Positions 28,651 through 35,358 of a stretch of 64,000 nt of DNA are shown piece by piece. The notes below the pieces were generated by a model. The model worked only from the letters and a program-made list of their open reading frames with translations. It was not told the origin of the DNA and made no database searches. Both the position numbers and the translations under genes were made by a program. Each line of letters starts with the position of its first letter. The first letter of the stretch is position 1. Source of the DNA: F23-D06 sp045600905 (GTDB lineage: Bacteria; Bacteroidota; Bacteroidia; Bacteroidales; WCHB1-69); assembly GCA_045600905.1 (NCBI GenBank), contig JAZRYT010000134.1:6508-70507 (forward strand). Direction: 5' to 3'.

Positions 28651-28710
28651 CGTACAACAAACAAGAAAAGCCCACGATATATTCGTGAGCATCCTTGTTT
28701 GTTTGTATCG
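28651..28710. repeat. Inverted-repeat element, copy B (right of FISUMP genes), also a likely terminator
   Basis: It begins GTACAACAAACAAG and contains the stem GCCCACGA-tatat-TCGTGAGC followed by a T/G-rich run. It aligns with the reverse complement of copy A (22012-22077) over roughly 40 nt. It lies between the convergent FISUMP and HEPN genes, so it may terminate both. Confidence 0.8.
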
Positions 28711-28729
28711 TTTAGAAATTTGCCGGATT

Positions 28730-29167
28730 TCAGCCTTCCGTTTCTGTCGTCCCTATTGGGATAAAGCCCTTCTCTTGAAGATATTGGCCGATTTTATTCA
28801 AAAGATTTTGCGCCGGTTCAATTCGCGGCAGGATGTCTTCTTCTGTTACTTGGATGAAGCAGTTGTAGTCTCCATTCTCTCTCAAAGTCTGGAGTTGCGA
28901 GTAAAAACGTCCTTCCTCTGTGGTGAACAGTCCGGTTTGTACGAAATGCTTGCCCAAAAGGGTTACGGTCCCTTGATGGGTGGATGCTGACAACTTGTTG
29001 CTTACAAGTAAGGCGGTGACAGCGTGGTACAGCGCATAATACAAACGATTCGCGGCAGCTTCCCATAATCGCACATCAATGATGGTTCGAGCTTCTTCCA
29101 TAAAGCGCACGGCCTTTTCGTATTGGTATTGTACGATGGTTTGTCTTTCAGTATCTGTGAGGCTCAT
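28730..29167 (-). CDS. HEPN-domain protein (putative toxin RNase of an MNT-HEPN pair)
   Basis: 145 residues, all helical in appearance. It carries the HEPN signature around NRLYYALYHAV, which provides the R-x(4-6)-H motif of RNase-type HEPN domains, and ends KIGQYLQEKGF. Its start overlaps the stop codon of the upstream nucleotidyltransferase gene by 4 nt (ATGA), the standard arrangement of MNT-HEPN toxin-antitoxin modules. There the MNT partner AMPylates and silences the HEPN toxin. Activity here is inferred from family and arrangement. The gene ends 20 nt from inverted-repeat copy B. Confidence 0.88.
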   Translation of the reverse strand: MSLTDTERQTIVQYQYEKAVRFMEEARTIIDVRLWEAAANRLYYALYHAVTALLVSNKLSASTHQGTVTLLGKHFVQTGLFTTEEGRFYSQLQTLRENGDYNCFIQVTEEDILPRIEPAQNLLNKIGQYLQEKGFIPIGTTETEG

Positions 29168-29487
29168 AATAGTACAATTTTGTCTTGTTCGACATTTTTA
29201 TAAAATGGTGTGAACGAATATTTTTCCCAGTCGGAAAGCGTATATAAAATAGGGCTGATGGTGGCATCTAAATTCCAACCGAGTTCGCGAAACGGATAAC
29301 CGCAATTGTCGTGGTCATCGGAGGTGATCTTTTCCTTATCCAGCAGAATAAGCAAGTCCCAATCGCTATCTTTGTGGTAATCCCCACGTGCTTGGGACCC
29401 GTAAAGCCAGACGTGTCCTCCCTTCGGAATTACTGTCTGGGCTAATTCCTTGATTTTCTGCTTGATCATATCACGTGGGGAATCCAT
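29164..29487 (-). CDS. MNT-type nucleotidyltransferase (putative antitoxin)
   Basis: 107 residues. The nucleotidyltransferase core is LYGSQARGDYHKDSDWDLLIL, with the G-S-x-x-R-G-D-x5-D-x-D metal-binding aspartates intact; a third acidic residue may be Asp74 in LDATISP. This is the minimal-NTase (MNT) length and architecture. It is translated first and coupled by 4 nt to the HEPN gene, and probably AMPylates it. It lies 12 nt downstream of the peptidase gene on the same strand. Read-through from the peptidase promoter would therefore transcribe the pair; no separate promoter was recognised. Confidence 0.88.
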   Translation of the reverse strand: MDSPRDMIKQKIKELAQTVIPKGGHVWLYGSQARGDYHKDSDWDLLILLDKEKITSDDHDNCGYPFRELGWNLDATISPILYTLSDWEKYSFTPFYKNVEQDKIVLL

Positions 29488-29499
29488 ATTTTTTCTTTG

Positions 29500-31677
29500 T
29501 TATAAGTTCTCCATTATATACTTCGCCAACTTGTTGTATAGGTAGGTTCTGGTGTTGTCGCCCATAATGAAGTGGTTCTTGTTGGGGAAGAAGAACTGGT
29601 CGTATTCCACACCGGCTTCGTTCAGGGCTTTCACCAGCTCCATTGCGTTCTGGAAGTGTACGTTGTCGTCAGCGGTGCCGTGGATGAGCATATATTTGCC
29701 TTTAAGTTGTTTGGCGTAGGTGGTCGGAGAGTTGAGGTCGTAGCCGTCAGGGTTTTCTTGCGGCGTTCTCATAAAACGCTCGGTATAGATGTTGTCGTAG
29801 TAGCGCCAGTTGGTGACGGGAGCCACAGAGATAGCCATCTTGAAGGCACCGTCGCCACGGAACAGGGAGAGTGCGGAAAGATAGCCGCCGAAGCTCCATC
29901 CCCAGATGCCTATGCGGTCGGCATCCACGTAGGATTGCTTTTTGAGCCAGTTGGCGGTGGCAATCTGGTCGATGGCCTCGTATTTGCCCATCTGTTGGTA
30001 GATGACCTTCTTGAACTCGTCGCCACGGGCTGCCGTGCCTCTGCCATCTACGCAAACTACGATGTAGCCGTGTTGTGCCAACATTTGGTAGAATGCCAAA
30101 TCCTGTGCTCGGACGTAGGCGTTCATCACTTCCTGGCTGCCGGGACCGCCGTAGCAATACATCAATACCGGATACTTTTTGCCTGCATCGAAGTTGGAGG
30201 GCTTCATCATCCAACCGTTCAGCTGCGTGCCGTCTTCTGTGGTGAAGCTGATGATTTCGCGTTGCGCAAAGCCGTATTCGTCCATCGTTTTTTGAACATT
30301 CTGGTTGTCGTTCAGCACGCGCAACTCTTTGCCTTTGGCATCGCGAATCGTATATTTGGGCAACGTGTTGAGGTTGGAATACTGGTTTCGGTAGAAGTTG
30401 CCGTTCGGGCTGAAGGAAGGTTCGTTCCAACCATCGCCGCTGCTGAGCATCGTCTTTTTCTTGCCGTCAAAGTTGATGACGTAGAGGTCGCGGTTCAGTA
30501 CACCGCTCTCGTTGGAAGTGTAGTAAATCTGCTTTTTGGCTTCGTTTACGTATTGGATGGCGTTGACTTCCCACTTGCCGGAAGTCAGCTGCGTGATACC
30601 GCCACCGAGAGTCACTTTGTAGATGTGGTTGAAACCGTCACGCTCGGAGGTGACAATCATCGTCTTGCCGTCTTTTAGGAAATAGTAGTTGTCGGTGACA
30701 TCCAGCCATTTGTCGTTTTTGTCGGTGTAGATGATGTCCTGCTGTTGGGTCGTAGTATTGTAGCGGATGAAGTCGAGTTGGTTTTGGTGGCGGTTGAGTT
30801 TGAGCACGACGGCATCGTTGTTGGGCAGCCAATAGACGCGCGGGAAATAGCAGTTGGAGTTGTCGCCGAGGTCGATTTGGGTGAGTTGTGCGGTGGCGAG
30901 GTCATAGACATATACGTCAACTAAGGAGTTATCTTCACCGGCCTTCGGGTATTTGTATTTGAAATCGGTGGGGTAGAGTTCGTCGTAAAGGGCGAAGTTG
31001 TACTCTTTCACGCGGCTTTCGTCGAAACGCAGGAAGGCGACTTTTTGGCCGTCCGGTGACCAGGATGCGGCGCGTGACATATCGAGCTCCTCTTCATACA
31101 CCCAATCGGCATAACCGTTGAGAATGTTGTTGGGTTTGCCATCGTGGGTGATTTGGGTGATTTTGCCGCTGGCAAGGTCTTGGTAGAAGAGATCGCAGTC
31201 GCGGGCGAAGAGCACTTTCTGACCGTCTTCGGAAAGCACGGCGAAGTGCAACTTGGTGTTGGTATCTGCCACCAGAGTGAGTTTGCGGTTGGCAATGTCG
31301 TAGATGTAATAGTGGGCCAACGTGGAGCGACGCCAAATGCTTTCTTCGTCAATGGCGAGGATGATTTTTTTCTCGTCGGCGGTGAATTCGTAGCTGCTCA
31401 CTTTGCGGATGTTGACAGCGCCGTTGCTGAGGCGGTCGAGGTCGTCGTTAGTGACGAGCATATCGATTTTTTCGCCCGTGGCGAAACTGTAACGCTCGAT
31501 GCCGCCGCGCTTTACAACGGTGTAGTAGTCGCTCTTGGGCATAGCCGTGTATCCGGCCACACCGCGCGGGTAGAACTTGTAGTCGTTCCAAATGTCTTCA
31601 ATAGTGATCTTCTTTGCCTGGCCGAAAGTGATGAGTGCGAAAGCCAGCAGCAATGTGGAAAGTAAAAGCTTTTTCAT
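29500..31677 (-). CDS. Dipeptidyl peptidase IV-like serine peptidase (S9B)
   Basis: 725 residues with signal peptide MKKLLLSTLLLAFALITFGQ. The N-terminal ~470 residues form the DPP IV beta-propeller (DWVYEEELDMSRAASWSPDG contains the typical Glu pair that binds the substrate N-terminus). The C-terminal alpha/beta-hydrolase domain has GIWGWSFGGYLSAL with nucleophile near Ser595, HGTADDNVHFQNA with Asp near 670, and FPNKNHFI with His near 702. It should remove X-Pro or X-Ala dipeptides from peptides in the periplasm, as in asaccharolytic Bacteroidales. A perfect -7 box precedes it. Confidence 0.95.
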   Translation of the reverse strand: MKKLLLSTLLLAFALITFGQAKKITIEDIWNDYKFYPRGVAGYTAMPKSDYYTVVKRGGIERYSFATGEKIDMLVTNDDLDRLSNGAVNIRKVSSYEFTADEKKIILAIDEESIWRRSTLAHYYIYDIANRKLTLVADTNTKLHFAVLSEDGQKVLFARDCDLFYQDLASGKITQITHDGKPNNILNGYADWVYEEELDMSRAASWSPDGQKVAFLRFDESRVKEYNFALYDELYPTDFKYKYPKAGEDNSLVDVYVYDLATAQLTQIDLGDNSNCYFPRVYWLPNNDAVVLKLNRHQNQLDFIRYNTTTQQQDIIYTDKNDKWLDVTDNYYFLKDGKTMIVTSERDGFNHIYKVTLGGGITQLTSGKWEVNAIQYVNEAKKQIYYTSNESGVLNRDLYVINFDGKKKTMLSSGDGWNEPSFSPNGNFYRNQYSNLNTLPKYTIRDAKGKELRVLNDNQNVQKTMDEYGFAQREIISFTTEDGTQLNGWMMKPSNFDAGKKYPVLMYCYGGPGSQEVMNAYVRAQDLAFYQMLAQHGYIVVCVDGRGTAARGDEFKKVIYQQMGKYEAIDQIATANWLKKQSYVDADRIGIWGWSFGGYLSALSLFRGDGAFKMAISVAPVTNWRYYDNIYTERFMRTPQENPDGYDLNSPTTYAKQLKGKYMLIHGTADDNVHFQNAMELVKALNEAGVEYDQFFFPNKNHFIMGDNTRTYLYNKLAKYIMENL

Positions 31678-31707
31678 ATATAAGTGTTGTTAATTTTTTC
31701 GAGGGTG

Positions 31708-31715
31708 CAAAAATA
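31708..31715 (-). promoter_or_regulatory. -7 box (TATTTTTG on the minus strand) for the DPP IV-like gene
   Basis: An exact TAnnTTTG match on the minus strand, about 30 nt upstream of the peptidase ATG. Confidence 0.55.
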
Positions 31716-31740
31716 GGAAAAAGTGTAAAAGAGCCGTTCC

Positions 31741-33009
31741 TTATGGCTTTAAGAATCCGACACCGACGAGCCGGTCATACGAACTTCCCTCTTCGCGCAA
31801 ATAGACATAGACGGTGTAGTCGTTGTGCGTCTCGAAATGGTTGCCTTCGATGTAGGTGGCGTCGATTTTGCCGCCGCTGTAAGGTACATAGACATATTGG
31901 TAATTGAAAACTCCCTGCTTGATGAAGATGGCGGTTTCCCAGAATTTGTACTGTTCGTTGTATTGGAGCTTGGCTTCAGGAATGATGCGCCAGTCGGTGA
32001 GCTGGCCGAACACATAGACATCTCCGTCCGTGAAGGGGAACGTGCTCTTGAGGGTGAAGTGCGTGTTGACGTAGTCTTCTGAAAATGGGTTGCTCATATC
32101 GATATTACGGTAGATGCAGGCACCATTCATCGTGTTGCGACTTTCGTAAGCGCCGAAGGGACGTGCGTCGTCCTGTAGCACGTAGGCCTGGTTCTGACGG
32201 TGGTCGAAATTGATGCCGACGATACGGTCACCGTTGGTGCGCAGCGTGCGGATGTCGAATGTGCGGAACTCGGCACCTCCGTCAAAAAGGTTGCGCCCAT
32301 CATCGTAGTCAAAACTGTACTCTCCGGGATAGCCTGAACGGTAGGTTAGCCCCATAATGGCGTTGTCCCAACGATCGTTCTGCTGGATGGTGGCGTGCAG
32401 ATTTAGCGCCGGATTGCGAACTATGTATGCTCCGGTGGCTACGGAAAAGTCAACCTCCTGGTGTGTCAGTCGTTTGGAAACATCCGATGAGGTGTTGACA
32501 GCCCCGCTCACACCGGCCTGCTCGTCCTCTCGAATCATAAAACGTCTGGTAAGAATCGGGTGGTCGGGCGTGTCGTCATAGACGAACAAAATGTAATTCC
32601 CCGATTTCGTGGGACGCATATTGTCGTTGGGAATCGTCAGCGAATACTGCATATAATGCACCGTGGTGTTGAAGGAGTAGTCGTAGTGGCTGATTTCATC
32701 CTCCATAAATCCATCCAAATATTCAATCTGGTTCATATCTGATGGCTTCCAGTCGTGCGTGCAGTGTATCAGTGTGTATTTTAGATAGCGAGACTCCTCT
32801 TCCAAGTCGTCAAAAGTAAGCGTGAGTTCGCCGCTGCTAAGCGTCATAATAGGTTTGTCCAATAGATAACCCGATGATAACGTGACACTTTCGATGCCCT
32901 TTTCATAAATGCGGTTGTCCAATTGTATGTTCTCCATATTGGGTTGGGCAAACATCGTCTGTCCCAAGCAAAATATGCAAACAATAATGCCGGTTATATT
33001 CTTTCTCAT
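31741..33009 (-). CDS. Type IX secretion system plug protein (DUF5103)
   Basis: 422 residues with an N-terminal signal sequence (MRKNITGIIVCIFCLGQTMF). The family is recognised from LTFDDLEEESRYLKYTLIHC, HDWKPSDMNQIEYLDGF, and GNYILFVYDDTPDHPILTRR, followed by Ig-like strands. DUF5103 proteins are the Plug that seals one opening of the SprA (Sov) translocon. That fits the T9SS cargo encoded at the start of this window. It is transcribed from its own -7 box and separated from the peptidase gene by 63 nt. Confidence 0.87.
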   Translation of the reverse strand: MRKNITGIIVCIFCLGQTMFAQPNMENIQLDNRIYEKGIESVTLSSGYLLDKPIMTLSSGELTLTFDDLEEESRYLKYTLIHCTHDWKPSDMNQIEYLDGFMEDEISHYDYSFNTTVHYMQYSLTIPNDNMRPTKSGNYILFVYDDTPDHPILTRRFMIREDEQAGVSGAVNTSSDVSKRLTHQEVDFSVATGAYIVRNPALNLHATIQQNDRWDNAIMGLTYRSGYPGEYSFDYDDGRNLFDGGAEFRTFDIRTLRTNGDRIVGINFDHRQNQAYVLQDDARPFGAYESRNTMNGACIYRNIDMSNPFSEDYVNTHFTLKSTFPFTDGDVYVFGQLTDWRIIPEAKLQYNEQYKFWETAIFIKQGVFNYQYVYVPYSGGKIDATYIEGNHFETHNDYTVYVYLREEGSSYDRLVGVGFLKP

Positions 33010-33035
33010 AATAACGCCTTTTAAAAATGAGGCGG

Positions 33036-33043
33036 CAAAGGTA
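33036..33043 (-). promoter_or_regulatory. -7 box (TACCTTTG on the minus strand) for the T9SS plug gene
   Basis: An exact TAnnTTTG match on the minus strand, 27 nt before the plug-protein ATG. Confidence 0.55.
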
Positions 33044-33454
33044 CAAAATAATGTGATAATTCGATAATGCGGTAATGTGCAAACAAGAGAAATTTGAAAT
33101 CATTTCCCTTTCATCCTTTTAATTATCTTTCCTCTTTTTTCCATTTTTTTCCATAAAATTCCGAATTCTCTCCCGATAATGTGCGTTATGAACAGGGCTG
33201 TTTTATAATTTTCAAGTTAATGTTATAAAAATCAGATAGATATATTTCGTTTTCCGAAAAATCATTCTAAATAACGGTTTTTCAATGTTTTGATGTTGAG
33301 AACTTGAATTCTGAAAATATATTATCCAAAAATTTCCATATTGATAATCAGTATGTTGTGTTGATTTTTAGGTGTTGATAAATATTTTTAATGATTTTAT
33401 GGAAACTGTTTGAAAAAAATCTATTTTTGGCACGTTTTTTCAATGAGTCAAAAT
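33044..33454. other. AT-rich divergent intergenic region upstream of mraZ
   Basis: No gene was found in the ~410 nt. Near the plug-gene side is an 8-bp repeat (TAATGTGA-like, 33049-33080). Before mraZ are two copies of GTGTTGAT (33358-33365, 33372-33379), with a related ATGTTGA at 33293. These are possible operator repeats for a regulator such as MraZ, but they do not match the E. coli TGGG repeat pattern. Confidence 0.45.
33422..33429 (+). promoter_or_regulatory. mraZ: -7 box (TATTTTTG) for the mraZ-led dcw cluster
   Basis: An exact TAnnTTTG match. Transcription would begin near 33436, so the ATG at 33443 would have almost no leader. That supports the start at 33455. Confidence 0.55.
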
Positions 33455-33940
33455 ATGCCAAATCTTGCATACGGTTATTGGGAAGTGTCCATAGAGAAAA
33501 GTGGGCGGTTGAAACTGCCGACTGCTCTTCTGCGTGCGTTGCCTGAAGACGAACGCAAGGCTTTCTATGTGACCCACGGATTTGGTGAGCACATTATGCT
33601 CTGGTCCGAAAAGGCTTACCAGGAACAGATGGAATATCTGAACTCCTTGGACCGTAACATTTTGCTGGTCAAGCAGTATAGAAATGCTTTTTTACGCAAT
33701 ACGGCTTTTTTGGAATGCGACAATCAAGACAGAATCGTGATTCCCAAGCCGCTGATGGAACACTATTCCATTGATAAGGAAATCGTGCTTTTGTTGGACA
33801 ACGGCAAAATAGAGCTTTGGAACTGCGGCAGGTACCACGAGAAGTTCGATATGACGCCGGAAGCTCTCGAATCATTGAACGAACAAATCCATTTGGGCAA
33901 TTTCAAGGCAGAGAAGGAGGTGACGGATGAGTTATCATAA
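33455..33940 (+). CDS. mraZ: Transcriptional regulator MraZ
   Basis: 161 residues from the ATG at 33455; an ATG at 33443 is possible. The chosen start puts the first AbrB/SpoVT-like motif (EKSGRLKLPTALLRAL) about 15 residues in, as in other MraZ proteins. The second motif, ECDNQDRIVIPKPLMEHYSI, is intact apart from Asp in place of the usual Gly before Arg. MraZ is a ring-forming DNA-binding repressor of the dcw cluster. Here it heads the cluster and overlaps rsmH by 14 nt. GTGTTGAT repeats upstream could be autoregulatory sites (inference). Confidence 0.9.
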   Translation: MPNLAYGYWEVSIEKSGRLKLPTALLRALPEDERKAFYVTHGFGEHIMLWSEKAYQEQMEYLNSLDRNILLVKQYRNAFLRNTAFLECDNQDRIVIPKPLMEHYSIDKEIVLLLDNGKIELWNCGRYHEKFDMTPEALESLNEQIHLGNFKAEKEVTDELS

Positions 33941-34850
33941 CCCGGTCCTTCTCCATCCTTCTGTAGATAATCTAGTGACCAACCCTTCTGGAACATACGT
34001 GGATGTCACGTTCGGCGGGGGCGGCCATTCTCGCGCCATATTGGAAAAATTGACAGACGGCCGGCTGATTGCCTTTGACCAGGACGAAGACAGCCACGCC
34101 AACCTCATTGAAGATGAGCGTTTCCAATTTGTTCCATCGAACTTCAAAAACCTGACACGCTTCCTACAATATTATAAGGCTTATCCCGCGGATGGCATTT
34201 TGGCAGATTTGGGAATCTCCTCCCATCAGATTGATACCGCCGAAAGAGGTTTTTCCTATAGCAAAGACGGATTGCTGGATATGCGTATGAACGCGCAATC
34301 GGGCATCTCCGCCAAAGAAGTGGTGAACGGTTACGACGAGCAACAGCTCAGCCGGATATTCTACACTTATGGGGAATTGCACGAAGGCCGCCAATTGGCA
34401 AGGCAGATTGCGCGAGCACGTGCCGAACACAATATTGAAACCACACTCCAATTGGTGGAAGCACTGAAACCATCTCTGCCGAGAGGCCGCGAAAACAAGT
34501 ATCTGTCCAAGATTTTCCAGGCTTTACGCATCGAGGTAAACCACGAAATGGAAGTGCTGGAGTCTTTCTTGACACAAACTGTCGATGCCCTCAAACCGGG
34601 CGGACGTTTGGTGATTATCGCCTACCATTCTTTGGAAGACAGGCTGGTGAAGAACTTTATGCGCTCCGGCAATTTGAGCGGCGAGGTGGAAAAGGACTTC
34701 TTCGGAAATCCTCTGACCCCTTTCAAACTCGTCACCCGCAAGGCCGTCGCACCCGATGAAGATGAAATAATGATGAACCCCCGCGCGCGCAGTGCCAAAC
34801 TCCGTGTCGCAGAAAAAATAATCGTGAAGGCAAATGGACTCAACAACTAG
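33927..34850 (+). CDS. rsmH: 16S rRNA (cytosine-1402-N4)-methyltransferase
   Basis: 307 residues, full length. Signature segments are YHNPVLLHPSVD, VDVTFGGGGHSRAIL (SAM-binding loop), LADLGISSHQID, LSKIFQALRIEVNHE, and PGGRLVIIAYHSLEDRLVKNFM. It methylates N4 of C1402 in the decoding centre of 16S rRNA. It overlaps mraZ by 14 nt and ftsL by 17 nt, so the first three dcw genes are translationally coupled. Confidence 0.96.
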   Translation: MSYHNPVLLHPSVDNLVTNPSGTYVDVTFGGGGHSRAILEKLTDGRLIAFDQDEDSHANLIEDERFQFVPSNFKNLTRFLQYYKAYPADGILADLGISSHQIDTAERGFSYSKDGLLDMRMNAQSGISAKEVVNGYDEQQLSRIFYTYGELHEGRQLARQIARARAEHNIETTLQLVEALKPSLPRGRENKYLSKIFQALRIEVNHEMEVLESFLTQTVDALKPGGRLVIIAYHSLEDRLVKNFMRSGNLSGEVEKDFFGNPLTPFKLVTRKAVAPDEDEIMMNPRARSAKLRVAEKIIVKANGLNN

Positions 34851-35307
34851 ACGTAAGGAAAATAACGAGAAAAAGGATAAAAAGTCCTTCTTCGGCCGCC
34901 TCTTCGGCGCCGATTTCCTGTTGAGCGAACAGATGCGCCCGTGGTATCCCTATATCGCCTTCGTATTGGTGCTGATGGCGGTTCTTGTCGTGAGCGAGCA
35001 ACGGATAAATGATAAAAATGAAGAGATATCGCGTTTGGAAAATGAATATAAAGCGGAATTGAGCAAGCTCAAAGCCAACAACCAGTTCATCCCATACGAG
35101 GAAAATCAAATCCTGATTCAGAAAATGATGGACCGCGGTTACGTGCTCAATGAAGAACATAACTATACCGTGACGGTGAAAAAACCCGTGGAGGAAAAAC
35201 GACACATCCTCTTCTTTTGGAAGAACAAGAAAAAAACGAATGATGAGGAAGAGTCTGTGAAGAAGGAAAAAGAAGGAGACGAGCCAGAAGAGGAAGAACA
35301 AGAATAA
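34834..35307 (+). CDS. FtsL-like division protein
   Basis: 157 residues. The topology is bitopic: a basic cytoplasmic N-terminus, one membrane segment (about 39-57), then a short coiled coil (NDKNEEISRLENEYKAELSK). A very acidic/basic C-terminal tail (EEESVKKEKEGDEPEEEEQE) is unusual for a periplasmic end. Position between rsmH and ftsI is that of ftsL, and the Bacteroidota FtsL-like family fits. FtsL links the FtsQB complex to FtsWI septal synthesis. Sequence identity to classical FtsL is weak, so the assignment rests on topology and synteny. Confidence 0.8.
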   Translation: MDSTTRRKENNEKKDKKSFFGRLFGADFLLSEQMRPWYPYIAFVLVLMAVLVVSEQRINDKNEEISRLENEYKAELSKLKANNQFIPYEENQILIQKMMDRGYVLNEEHNYTVTVKKPVEEKRHILFFWKNKKKTNDEEESVKKEKEGDEPEEEEQE

Positions 35308-35341
35308 TTGAGAACAGGTGGATGTCTATATGACATCTCTA

Positions 35342-35354
35342 ATTGATAATATTG
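35342..35354 (+). promoter_or_regulatory. Third copy of ATTGATAATATTG, just before ftsI
   Basis: This 13-mer, identical to the two in the hcp upstream region, ends 4 nt before the ftsI start codon. Its role is unknown; it may be coincidental AT-rich sequence. Confidence 0.3.
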
Positions 35355-35358
35355 AAGT

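Noticed and set aside
29572..30678. Plus-strand ORF of 368 codons opposite the DPP IV-like gene
   Set aside because: It is a shadow of a gene with a complete catalytic triad and propeller domain.
33358..33379. MraZ-box operator upstream of mraZ
   Set aside because: The two GTGTTGAT repeats have 14-bp spacing and lack the TGGG core at 10-bp spacing known from E. coli; they are recorded only as possible operator repeats.
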